Shown here in pieces: positions 25,862 to 34,061 of a stretch of DNA of 37,976 nucleotides. Numbering within the stretch: position 1 is the first letter of the stretch; every line of letters starts with the position of its first letter. Origin of the DNA: an uncultured Campylobacter sp. (GTDB lineage Bacteria; Campylobacterota; Campylobacteria; Campylobacterales; Campylobacteraceae); contig NZ_CALIIU010000007.1 in assembly GCF_938017775.1 (NCBI RefSeq), forward strand, positions 1-37,976, in the 5' to 3' direction. The translations under genes were made by a program, and so were the position numbers. The notes below the pieces were generated by a model. That model saw only the letters and a program-made list of their open reading frames with translations, had not been told where the DNA came from and searched no databases.

Positions 25862-26581
25862 TTGAACCCGATTACCGAAAAGCGCAGCGTTTCGGGCTAC
25901 TACTACGCCGAGGATCGCGAGTATGTGTACTTCGTGACGGACGCGCCACGCGAGCAAAACTACCGCTTTATTTTCGACGCAGGCGCGATCTATTTGCAGG
26001 AGGGTACCGCCGAGGTGCGGCTTAGCAGCGAGGCGGAGTTTTTCGCGGTCGTTAAAAAGATCCTCGCGCAGTACCGCGATAAAATTTTAGAGCACTCCGC
26101 AGAGCTTGAGAATTACGAAAAAATCTACACGCGTCGCGGTGATTTTTCAAAATTTATGAAAAGGCACTCTATCCTAAAATACGAAATCCGCAAATTTCAA
26201 AACAAAATTTCGCATTTTTACGAGGCGCTTCTCATCTGCGCAAACGAGCAGCCGGCGCTTAAAAAGCGGTTGAAAAACTACGCCTACGAAGCGGGCGTTT
26301 TTAAAGGCGTAATGAGCGAATATGCCGTCAGGATCGAGGATATCTATCAATTCATCCAGGGGCTCAAAAACGACAAAATTAGCCGCAACATCTACATTCT
26401 CACGATCATCTCGTCGCTGCTGATGCCGCTAAATTTCATCACGAGCTTTTTTGGGATGAACACGACGGGGCTGTTTTTAAGCGGCTCGACGCATGGCACG
26501 CTCATCGTGACGCTTGCGATGTGCGTGATCTTCGCGGCGATGGTCGGCTTTCTTATGCTCTACGCCAAAAAACGAAACTAA
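25862..26581 (+). CDS. CorA-like divalent cation transporter
   Basis: A 239-residue protein of the CorA family, which forms pentameric channels for magnesium or related ions. The N-terminal domain is cytoplasmic; a long helix leads to two C-terminal membrane segments (SRNIYILTIISSLLMPLNFI and a second beginning GTLIVTLAMCVIF) separated by the loop with the signature GMN in FFGMNTTG. It is shorter than E. coli CorA (316) because the N-terminal domain is reduced. The start is TTG at 25862, placed 5 bases after a perfect AAGGAGG; an upstream in-frame TTG at 25844 lies before that ribosome site and is unlikely. Ion choice cannot be told. Confidence 0.82.
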   Translation: MNPITEKRSVSGYYYAEDREYVYFVTDAPREQNYRFIFDAGAIYLQEGTAEVRLSSEAEFFAVVKKILAQYRDKILEHSAELENYEKIYTRRGDFSKFMKRHSILKYEIRKFQNKISHFYEALLICANEQPALKKRLKNYAYEAGVFKGVMSEYAVRIEDIYQFIQGLKNDKISRNIYILTIISSLLMPLNFITSFFGMNTTGLFLSGSTHGTLIVTLAMCVIFAAMVGFLMLYAKKRN

Positions 26582-26595
26582 AGCGGAGGAGTTAA

Positions 26596-27012
26596 ATTTT
26601 AAACAAAAACGAGCTTAAAAATATCCTAGGCGGATACCTCGGCAGGGAGATTGCGGGCGATTTTAGAGTGCTGAAAGAGCACGAGATCGCGCTCTGCAAC
26701 GACGTGGCGAAATTTCCTTTTGAGGGCGATAGCGAGCTGCTGCGCGAGTTTTGTATCTTCGCAGACAGCGGCAGCGGCGATCTTTGGCTGCTAAGCTCTA
26801 GCGGCGAGATCGCGTTTTACGACCATGATTTGGAGTTTTTATCCAAGGCAAATTTGAAAAAATTCGATCTAAATCTTGCGGGCTGGCTAAAGATCGCCGA
26901 GCTTTTTTGCAAATTTGAAGCTATTAGCAACCCGAGCGCCGCGCAAAAGGCGGAGTTTAAGCAAAGCGTAGCTAAAATTTGCCCGCAAATTTTAGAAATT
27001 TGGGAAATTTAG
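26596..27012 (+). CDS. Hypothetical protein with a non-standard or lost start codon
   Basis: A soluble protein of about 138 residues that I cannot assign to a function. The reading frame shows natural sequence from NKNELKNILGGYLGREIAGD onward, well upstream of the first standard start (GTG at 26668, without a ribosome site). The only in-frame codons between the TAA at 26593 and that sequence are ATT (26596) and TTA (26599). A good ribosome site, GGAGGA (26585-26590), is 5 bases before the ATT. Either ATT is used as a rare start, TTG has mutated to TTA, or the base is a sequence error. It follows the CorA-like gene by 14 bases. Confidence 0.6.
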   Translation: MLNKNELKNILGGYLGREIAGDFRVLKEHEIALCNDVAKFPFEGDSELLREFCIFADSGSGDLWLLSSSGEIAFYDHDLEFLSKANLKKFDLNLAGWLKIAELFCKFEAISNPSAAQKAEFKQSVAKICPQILEIWEI

Positions 27013-27057
27013 GCGCTACTTGGGGCGCCTAAATTTAATCGCAAAATAGGAGGAGCG

Positions 27058-27954
27058 ATGAAATTTATCGCATATTACGACTCGCCGCTTGGCAAAATCA
27101 CACTCGCGGGCGATGAGGCGGGGCTTTGCGGGCTGTGGTTCGAGGGCGAAAAATACTACGCGCACGCTCTCGCGACGAGCGGTGCGGACGGCAAATTCTG
27201 CACGCGCGATATTGCGGCAAAAAACAGATGCCGCTGCGAGAGAGGGTTGCTAAGAGAAAGGTCATGCGCTAAAGGCGAAAAGCGGTGCGGATAAAAAGCG
27301 TATCGCGTCCGATCTGCTCGCAAAAGAGCAGCACGCCGCGAGCGAAACAAAGCGCGATTTTGCGGCGCTGAAAAAGAGTGAAAAGAGCGATTTTGCGGCA
27401 AAAGCGGCGAACGGTGCGGATAAAAAGTACAATGCGCGCGATTTTGCAGTTAAAGACACGGGCGAAAAATCTCGCGCGACCAATCTTTCGGCGCAAGGTG
27501 GGAGCGGAAAATTCTGCGCGAACGAGCAAAACGAGCAAAGCTGGTACTTCGAGGAGAAAAACCTAGCCGTTTGCGATCAAACTAGGCGCTGGCTCGATCT
27601 GTATTTTAGCGAACGCCGGGTTTTACGCCCGCTCTAAATCCCGTGGGCTCGGCGTTTAGACGCGCCGTGTGGGAAATTTTGCTTAAAATTCCATATGGCA
27701 AAACCACGACCTACGGGCAGATCGCGCGCGAAATCGCCGCAGCACGCGGGCTAGCGAAGATGTCCGCGCAAGCCGTGGGCGGCGCCGTAGGGCACAACGA
27801 AATCTCAATCATCATCCCATGCCACCGCGTCATAGGCACGCACGGCAGCCTCACGGGCTATGCAGGCGGCATCGATAGAAAAATAAAGCTGCTGAAGCTC
27901 GAAGGCGTCGATATGCAGGGGCTTTTCACGCCCGCCAAAGGCACCGCCCTATGA
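27058..27954 (+). pseudogene. ogt: Methylated-DNA--protein-cysteine methyltransferase, interrupted
   Basis: An Ogt/MGMT gene that moves O6-alkyl groups from guanine to its own cysteine. The N-terminal part (MKFIAYYDSPLGKITLAGDE) starts at the ATG 27058 after AGGAGG. The C-terminal half is intact in the same frame from about 27620, with PYGKTTTYGQIA and the active IPCHRVIGTHG. The middle (about 27190-27545) is a repetitive Lys/Ala-rich insert, followed by the true linker NLAVCDQTRRWLDLYFS, both in another frame. One frame change falls between 27254 and 27291, the second at about 27614-27618, where CGCCGGGT replaces an expected CGCCCGGGT. The two shifts cancel in phase but leave stops at 27292 and 27634. 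A separate C-terminal fragment from GTG 27643 (103 residues) could still be made. Confidence 0.85.
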
Positions 27955-28220
27955 GGTAGCGCGGCAAAATTTGAAAGATCGCAAAAGATTTTAATACTCG
28001 CGCGCAAAAGTGTGATAAAATTTGAATACTTAAATTTAGACGCTGCACAGCGCATCGCTTGCAAATCGAAGGCGAGCGGCGATTTTAAACGATTACACCG
28101 CGCGCAGGACGGCGATCATTAAATTTAAAGCCGAAGCGGGCACGCTTTGAAATTTTAAATTTTTCCGCCGCGTAAAAATTAAAATTTTATGCCGAGATGC
28201 CGACCTTAGCGGCGTAAAAT
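27955..28220. other. Short gap between two broken genes
   Basis: About 265 bases between the convergent ogt and hchA remnants, with AAATTT-type words only. I see no gene and no strong terminator. Confidence 0.5.
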
Positions 28221-29059
28221 TTACAGCGACTCCAAAAATGTCCTAGCCGCCAGTTTGCCGAGGTTATTGGCTGCTAGCGGACTATCGCCCGAGAGCAGGT
28301 TGCGGTCTTTGTGCACGGCGCCGTTGATACCTTCGTTTAGGATTTTCATCCCAAGTTTTGCTAGCCGCGAGCCCATATACCAGCGCAGATGGCCCGGCAT
28401 GTAGCCTATATATCGGGCGAGGTGCGGTCAATGACGTCGGGCAGCAGCACGAGCTCGTAGCCCTCGAACAAAACTTATCCTCGTCAAGCGCCGCGGCTAG
28501 CAGCCCGGCTGGGCCGTGGCAGATCGTGATGATGTATTTACCCTGCTCATGAAACCATTTTAGCGCGGCCTTTACGTCGCGACTCTCGTCAAGCCCGATC
28601 AGCGCGCCGTGACCGCCCGGGATGTAGAGCGCAAAATACTCGTCAAATCCCTTCTTTACGATATCAGCGAGCTTTTTAGCTCTTTAAATTTAGTCGCGTA
28701 GCTCTCAAAAAAAGCCCTTGAGCCGCTCGTCCTTCGCAGGCATCGCCCAAAACTCGAATTTTACGGGATTTCCAGAGAGCGTCGCGATCTCGAAGTCCCA
28801 GCCCGCCTGCGCCAGATGATACATCGGCACGAGCGTCTCTACGGGGTGGTTGCCCGTGGAGAAAAACGTCCCGTTGTCCATCAGCAAATACCGCTCGTCG
28901 GCCGCGATGATGAGGATTTTTTTATCGCCGTCGTATTTTTTCTCGTAATTAAAATCCGCCAGATCGCTCACGGGCGCCGTAAACTGTGACAGCGAAAACG
29001 GCGACGGGAAAAACGCGCCGTGCTCGGCGATATCGGGAGTCGGGAGTTTTGCCTTTCAA
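28221..29059 (-). pseudogene. hchA: Hsp31/DJ-1 family protein deglycase (HchA), frameshifted at five places
   Basis: Joined across frames, the gene matches E. coli Hsp31 along its length: DIAEHGAFFPSPFSLSQF, ILIIAADERYLLMDNG, FSTGNHPVETLVPMYHLA, FEFWAMPAKDE, YIPGGHGALIGLDES, the nucleophile region ITICHGPAGLLAA, GYMPGHLRWYMG and GDSPLAANNLGKLAA. Hsp31 is a holding chaperone and glyoxalase/deglycase acting on methylglyoxal adducts. Breaks seen: a 7-base tandem duplication CGGGAGT (29034-29047); an A7 run where six fit (28707-28713), giving an immediate stop; one base missing near 28679; one A missing at 28470-28473; and an extra TA at 28407-28413. A TTG at 29059 is the likely original start. 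The longest open fragment is 28705-28971. Confidence 0.88.
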
Positions 29060-29573
29060 ATGAAATTTTACCGATTATATAGGCTTTCGTTTAATCTGAA
29101 ATAAATTTTAAAATTTCGCCGCTTTTTCTCCGTCTTCCGCAGAAGCCGCATCGATTTAAAATTTTTAACGCGCCGAGGGCGGATAGGTCGGCCGCCAGTT
29201 CGGCCGCTACAAAATTTGCGATAACCAAAATCTACAAGCGGCGCCGAAACGGGCGCGACAAGAAAACCAATAGGCGGCGTCGCGCCTGCTTCGTAAAACT
29301 GCGGCGGACTGATGCCGAGGAGCCGCTTAGTGCAGCATTTAAGCCGCCACGCAAAAAAGATGAATTTTATCTTTTCACGCATGATGATTTGCGCCGCATC
29401 TACAAACAAATGAAGCTCGCAGGCTCTTAGCGGTCGGCAGCGCTGCCGCTACGCCGCTTAAACCTGCGCGGATCTAAAATTTTATAAATTAAAATTCCAT
29501 GCCGCGGACAATTTAAAATTTTGCGCTTCAAACGATCCGTAAATTCCGTGCTTCAGGCTGCGGCGATTAGGCC
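29060..29573. other. Non-coding gap with a 14-base palindrome
   Basis: About 510 bases. A minus-strand frame of 113 codons (29068-29409) has no ribosome site or recognisable sequence and is not called. The region holds one copy of AAATTTTAAAATTT (29103) and a perfect GC palindrome CGGCAGCGCTGCCG at 29435-29448. Confidence 0.5.
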
Positions 29574-29872
29574 TTAGCACTCCCAGCGGTGCTTTTTCAT
29601 ACAGACGCGCTCGCCTCTAAATTCCACGCCTTCGGCCTCTAGCAGTTCGCGCTGAGCCGCAAAGCTCGCCGCCAAAGCGCCCGCGTGATAAAGGGCGCGG
29701 TGGCACGGGTAGTCGCCGTAGAGCTCTGCTTGCGAGAGCACGCGCCCCACGAGCCGCGAGCAAGCGGGCAGCCCGATCAGGAGCGCGATCTGCCCGTAGC
29801 TAGCGACCCTGCCCGCGGGGATCTCCCCCACAAGGGTAAAATTTCATAGATCAAATTTTGCGTCAAAACCAT
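29574..29872 (-). pseudogene. Alkyltransferase-like (MGMT family) protein, frameshifted near its start
   Basis: A small MGMT C-terminal-domain protein: EIPAGRVASYGQIALLIG, then DYPCHRALYHAG and AEGVEF. Proteins of this size are alkyltransferase-like; many have lost the cysteine, but here PCHR is kept. The ATG at 29872 opens MVLTQNLIYEILPL and then runs out of frame; the conserved part resumes one base off, at GTG 29831. The expected TTGGTGGGG reads TTGTGGGG, so one G seems missing near 29831. The 85-residue fragment from the GTG lacks the first helix. It lies about 1.6 kb from the broken ogt. Confidence 0.75.
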
Positions 29873-29940
29873 GGCGTGATTATACTTTTTCGCATTTAAA
29901 TTTAGACCTAAATTTAGTCACTTTGCGCCGCTAAATTCGA

Positions 29941-29946
29941 TATAAT
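29941..29946 (+). promoter_or_regulatory. -10 box of the four-helix membrane protein gene
   Basis: TATAAT in the context CGATATAATTTC, 36 bases upstream of the GTG start, with AAAGGAGC between them. Good position; no clear -35. Confidence 0.5.
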
Positions 29947-29981
29947 TTCTAAAATTTAGCGCTTTACAAAAGGAGCGAGCT

Positions 29982-30518
29982 GTGGACGAGAAATTCCAAT
30001 CAGACACGAAAGAGCTGGACGAGAAATTTGCCGCTATCCCTGAAAATTTAAAGAAGCGATACGATATGCATAGATTTATCAGACGCGTGATTATAGGGTA
30101 TTATTCGTCGGCGGCTACAACCATCTATTTCTCGCTAATGCTAATGTTTTTTCTTGATTTGCTTTTTTCGAATATCGGTATAGAATCGTCGTCTAAAATT
30201 TTTAGAGATATTCGTGATGTCGCGATAATAGTTTTGCCTATATGCGCGACGATCTGTTTTTTAAGATACACTAAGACTAAGCGATACAGCAACCTTTTTA
30301 TCAAGGATCAAGGAGATAGTTTGTTGGTCTTTACGATAGAAAATTTTGCCAGTATAGTTTTGCTTTTATATCCGACCTTGATTTTTACCGGAATATTGGA
30401 AGGCGCCGCAGCTCATATATTTTTGTACGCCTTAATCGTAGCGCCGATTTGCGGAATAGTTTTTGGGGTATGCTATTTTTTCAATACGGGCTCATATACC
30501 CCGAAAGCCGAAGCGTAA
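29982..30518 (+). CDS. Four-helix membrane protein of unknown function
   Basis: A 178-residue protein not matched to a known family. The first 35 residues are charged and cytoplasmic-like (DEKFQSDTKELDEKFAAIPE), then four hydrophobic segments at about 40-63, 76-94, 117-138 and 145-168. The layout, with a repeated DEKF pair near the start, gives no hint of function. The GTG start follows AAAAGGAGCGAGCT at good spacing. The gene is intact although its flanks contain broken genes, and its base composition is slightly richer in A/T than the enzymes nearby. Confidence 0.68.
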   Translation: MDEKFQSDTKELDEKFAAIPENLKKRYDMHRFIRRVIIGYYSSAATTIYFSLMLMFFLDLLFSNIGIESSSKIFRDIRDVAIIVLPICATICFLRYTKTKRYSNLFIKDQGDSLLVFTIENFASIVLLLYPTLIFTGILEGAAAHIFLYALIVAPICGIVFGVCYFFNTGSYTPKAEA

Positions 30519-30668
30519 ATTTCATTAAATTTAGCCGCGCTTTTAAATTTTACGGCGCGGCGCCTCGTCGAATTTCGAAATTTAATAGTTTAAAATTTTA
30601 CCTTGGCGAGGCCTTTTGGCGAGCAAAATTTAAACCGAATATTCAGCCCCTCTTTATATGTAAAGGAA

Positions 30669-30674
30669 TATAAT
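30669..30674 (+). promoter_or_regulatory. -10 box of the PepE-like gene
   Basis: TATAAT in GGAATATAATTTC, 38 bases before the ATG at 30712, with AAAGGAG in the leader. Confidence 0.5.
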
Positions 30675-30711
30675 TTCAAAACAGATATCAACTTTGATTA
30701 AAGGAGAAAAG

Positions 30712-31545
30712 ATGCAAAATCAAAGACGAGACCTACTAAAGGTAGCCGCTTTGGCGGCGGGTGCTGCGATGCTCAGTACGAGCGAACTAGCTGCGAGCGA
30801 AAAGGCGTTTAAGCTCTCTAAGCGCGATCATAGCAAGCAAAGAGCGCTGCTGCTCTCAAGCTCGGGCTACAAGGACACGAAGTATCTATCGCACGCGGTG
30901 GCGTGGATCGGTAAATTTGCGCAGGAAAACAACCTCGCGGGCAAAAAGATCGTTTTCATCCCTTACGCAAGCCTACGCAGGAGCTACGACGAATATGAAA
31001 AGCGCGTCAAAGAGGCGCTTGCGAGCCTAAATTTAAACATCGTCGGCGTCCATCACGCTAAAAACGCCGCGAAGGAAGTCGCGAGTGCGGATTGCATATT
31101 CGTAGGCGGCGGCAACACCTTCAAGCTCGTGCACGATATGTACGAAAACGAGCTCATCGCTCTGATTAGCAAAATGGTCGAGGACGGCACGCCGTATATC
31201 GGCTGGAGCGCGGGCTCGAACGTCGCGGGCGCTACGATGATGACGACGAACGATATGCCGATCATCGAGCCCGAGTCGTTTAATACCTTCAACATCTTCC
31301 CGCACCAGATCAATCCGCACTTCATCTCGGGCAAGCCTGTGGGGCACAACGGCGAGAGCAGAGAGGAGAGGCTGGAGGAATTTTTGATCGCCAATCAAAA
31401 ATCGACAGTTTATGCGATGCCGGAAGGTACGGCGTTTTGGCTTGAGGGCGAGAAGGCGACCGTGCTCGGGCCTGCTGCGGTGCTAAAGATGAATTATAAA
31501 CAAAAGGTTAAGTTGATCGAGCCGGGAAGCTCGTTTAAGTATTGA
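30712..31545 (+). CDS. PepE-like dipeptidase (peptidase S51) with a Tat signal
   Basis: A 277-residue member of the S51 aspartyl-dipeptidase family, which cuts dipeptides with N-terminal aspartate. The nucleophile is S166 in GWSAGSN, preceded by VGGGNTF, and H203 in NPHF is the likely catalytic histidine. Salmonella PepE is cytoplasmic and lacks an export signal; here the N-terminus reads NQRRDLLKVAALAAGAAM, a twin-arginine signal with a hydrophobic core and a likely cut after ELAA or nearby. The enzyme is therefore probably exported folded to the periplasm. The ATG at 30712 follows AAAGGAGAAAAG; an upstream TTG at 30694 precedes that site and is not used. Confidence 0.85.
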   Translation: MQNQRRDLLKVAALAAGAAMLSTSELAASEKAFKLSKRDHSKQRALLLSSSGYKDTKYLSHAVAWIGKFAQENNLAGKKIVFIPYASLRRSYDEYEKRVKEALASLNLNIVGVHHAKNAAKEVASADCIFVGGGNTFKLVHDMYENELIALISKMVEDGTPYIGWSAGSNVAGATMMTTNDMPIIEPESFNTFNIFPHQINPHFISGKPVGHNGESREERLEEFLIANQKSTVYAMPEGTAFWLEGEKATVLGPAAVLKMNYKQKVKLIEPGSSFKY

Positions 31546-31775
31546 TCGCACCCGCTCAAATTTAACCAAGAGGTGCGCCAGACGGCACCGCTAGTTTGAA
31601 TGCGCGAATCGGTTAAATTTCAGTTGCGGCGCTCGGCTAAATTCGGGCGCCGCTTTTAAATTTGCGCGACAAAGCGCGCTACTTATGTGGACGTATGGTC
31701 AAAAGATAAGCATCGATTTAAAGCGGCGCGCGATCGCCGAAGCCATAAAGAGTAAAATTTAAAAGAGGAGATAAA

Positions 31776-32284
31776 ATGCCCTACATTCACCTTCTTATGC
31801 CGCTTAGCGATTTTATTCCGTATATCGCGGAGATCCTTGCCGGCTGCGGCGGGACGGTATATGTGCAAAAAAGCGGCAGCGCTTATAGTGCCGTAAAAAT
31901 CGATGCGGGCGGCCGCCGAAACTTAACCGACCTGAGGCAAAGTTTCAAATTTTTTATCTCGTCCGAACCGCCGCAAGAGCCTGAATTGCTCGCAAAGATA
32001 TTTTACGACGATCTATATCGAAGCATCATCGAAGGCACGGGCAAGCAGAGACGCAAGAAGCCGTAGAGATGATCGCGCTGCGACTCGCCGCAAAAAATCC
32101 GGGCGCGGCTACTTGGGGAAATTTCTCCGGAAATAAACCTAAAAACGACGAAGCGATCGGTCGCGAGCTTAGCTGCGGCGCCTCTTTTTACAAAGATTAT
32201 TTTTACGCGAAGCGCTGCGCGGACGGTAAAATTTTAAAATTTGATCCGAACAACGGCAAACTGCCGAATATTGCGACGCCGTAA
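31776..32284 (+). pseudogene. Hypothetical protein split by a frameshift
   Basis: Two consecutive frames look like one gene. The first (31776-32066, 96 residues, start ATG after GAGGAG) runs MPYIHLLMPLSDFIPYIAEI to DDLYRSIIEGTG and then ends in a basic tail KQRRKKP that looks out of frame. In the next frame the sequence continues smoothly as GQAETQEAVEMIALRLAAKN to a stop at 32284. Adding one G to the GGG run at about 32040-32042 joins them into about 169 residues. The second part also has an ATG at 32069 without a ribosome site. Function is unknown; no membrane segment or known motif is seen. Confidence 0.6.
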
Positions 32285-32765
32285 ACGGGCGGCATCGCTA
32301 GCGTGAGCAAAGGGCGGCGTCCAAGCTAGGCGGCATCGACAAATTTTAAAAACGGGCAATGCGAGCGGCGGGTCTAAATTTTAACGCGGCTTTAAATTTA
32401 TGCGGTCTGAATTTATACAGCCTCAAGGGCTTGCGGCGTAGAATTTTAACCCCAAACGGCGCGCGTGAATTTAATAAAATTTGCCTCTGAAATTTAGCAA
32501 AATCGTTCGCTTATAAAATTCGCCGCTAAAATTTTTCAAAGCGGCGGCTTTAAATTTAGCGGCGCGAACGATCCTTTTTCATTGCCTTATTACGGGCACT
32601 GACGAGCCTGAACGGCGCCGTATAAATTAACAAGATGAGGCACGGAATTTCCGTCCGATTTGCAAAGCTCAGTTTGAACTTAAATTTAAAAAATCCGTCC
32701 CGCCGTCGTAAGCTGAAATTTTGCGCGATTGTTTTAAAATGCGTTTAAAATTTTAAGGAGAGCTC
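32285..32765. other. Non-coding gap carrying a long nested hairpin
   Basis: About 480 bases with no credible open frame. The main feature is the nested inverted repeat at 32502-32572, listed separately. The rest is AAATTT-type sequence, ending with TTTTAAGGAGAGCTC, the ribosome site of the DUF4272 gene. Confidence 0.55.
32502..32572. repeat. Three-tier nested inverted repeat (71 bases)
   Basis: Outer arm ATCGTTCGC (32502-32510) pairs with GCGAACGAT (32564-32572); middle arm CGCCGCTAAA (32521-32530) with TTTAGCGGCG (32555-32564); inner arm AAAGC (32538-32542) with GCTTT (32547-32551) around GGCG. The outer and middle arms share one base at 32564. A 10-base bulge interrupts the left side only. 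Confidence 0.7.
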
Positions 32766-33509
32766 ATGGCGTTTTCAGATTTTTTTAAAAAAGGCGGCAA
32801 AAATAGCACAAACGCCGCAAAGATCGGCAAGACTGCGCAGGAGCGCAAGGATATAAGCATCGAAATTTTAAAATCGCAGGGCGTGCCGTACATTGACCAT
32901 CTGCCGCTGCGATACGAGACGGACGAGGTTTCCCCACGTGAAAAGGGCGAGGTCATCGCCCGCGCGATCTGCTCGTACGCGGCGATAATGTGCGCCTGCT
33001 CGATCAGAGACGAGGGCAAGCTCGCGGATGAGGATAAGCAGGGCGTGCAGGGCTTTCTAAATAACCGCTTTGGGTGCATAGACAAGCTCACGCGCATGGA
33101 GCGCAGCGTCGTGCAGGGCGAGGCGAGCCGCGACGAGGCCGTAAATATGGGCTGGAAATACGAGTCGCTGTGGTCGCTGATGTGGGCCATGGGGCTCGTG
33201 GAGGAGCTTAGCTTTCCGAGCGAGATCTGCGACTGCGCCTTTGTGATGGATACCTTTAGCGGCGGCGATTTTTATGCGCGCGTGAAGCTGCGCGACACGG
33301 ATGAAATTTTACAGGCGCTCGATCTCATCTACCGCTACCACTGGGCGTGCGTCAATGCCCGCGTGCACGGCTCAGACTGCGCGGGGCTCGACGAAGAGGT
33401 CGTGATGGAGAGGCGTGGCGGGCTAGAGTGGCTGTGCTGCAAGGGGGCGGAGAACGATAATCTGACGGACGAATATAACGCATGGGATTATCCGGACTTG
33501 AATACCTAG
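32766..33509 (+). CDS. DUF4272 domain-containing protein
   Basis: A 247-residue soluble protein resembling DUF4272 members, a family of unknown function. The typical order is visible: ERKDISIEILKSQGVPYIDHLP, then a helix with EKGEVIARAICSYAAIM (each quoted in part) and the WKYESLWSLMWAMGLVEEL segment that resembles the WRYE-LLWALG block of the family. A conserved-looking RYHWACVNARVHG follows near the C-terminus. The first 20 residues (FFKKGGKNSTNAAK) are an extra basic tail. TAAGGAGAGCTC before the ATG is a strong ribosome site. It stands alone. Confidence 0.75.
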   Translation: MAFSDFFKKGGKNSTNAAKIGKTAQERKDISIEILKSQGVPYIDHLPLRYETDEVSPREKGEVIARAICSYAAIMCACSIRDEGKLADEDKQGVQGFLNNRFGCIDKLTRMERSVVQGEASRDEAVNMGWKYESLWSLMWAMGLVEELSFPSEICDCAFVMDTFSGGDFYARVKLRDTDEILQALDLIYRYHWACVNARVHGSDCAGLDEEVVMERRGGLEWLCCKGAENDNLTDEYNAWDYPDLNT

Positions 33510-34061
33510 CGGCGTGTCTTTTTCCTTTATACGTCGTTGGAAATTTCGCCGAATTTCAGTCACGTATTATAATATACGCTCCTTCACTCGGCTCATTTCC
33601 GCCTCGTCTAAAGAAAAAATACTGCGCGTTGTCTCGCGAGCGTCTTTAAATGAGTTTGAAATTTTAAGTCCGCGATAGGCTATATGCCTTATCTTAACTT
33701 AAAATTTCTGCACAACATTTAAATCCATCTCGCGATACTGCCGCCTGTATTTTTGCGCTCAAATTTAACCCCGTTCGCGCGCTGTTTTTTCAAATCATAA
33801 TATGCGTGAGTAGATAAAAAGTGCGCCGAATATGAGATAAATTTATGAATTGATTGGGGATAAATTTTAAAATTCTATTGCGAACTGCGCAAATAGGATC
33901 ACGAACCCAGATCCGCCGAAATTCAGCCGCGGCCTGCTAAATTTCAGGGCGCAGTGGAATTTTAGAATTTAAAGTTGCGGGCGAGCAAGGCGCCCGTCCG
34001 CGTATTTTAAGCCCGCTAAATTTAAGCGGGTAACGTCTGCACCGCAAACCTAAAAATTGCA
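33510..34061. other. Non-coding gap between convergent DUF4272 and tpx genes
   Basis: About 550 bases without a credible frame. Two small hairpins near the tpx end are described as a possible terminator. The remainder is AT-rich filler with AAATTT-type words. Confidence 0.55.
33978..34030 (-). terminator. Possible tpx terminator (two hairpins)
   Basis: CCCGCT (34012-34017) pairs with AGCGGG (34025-34030), and CGGGCG (33978-33983) pairs with CGCCCG (33991-33996). Both lie just downstream of the tpx stop on the minus strand. The first is followed, on that strand, only by CTTAAAATAC, so the U-run is weak. Confidence 0.4.

Noticed and set aside
29068..29409. 113-codon minus-strand open frame between hchA and the alkyltransferase-like gene
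   Set aside because: No ribosome site, no hydrophobic or motif pattern, basic repetitive composition that matches translated intergenic palindromes.
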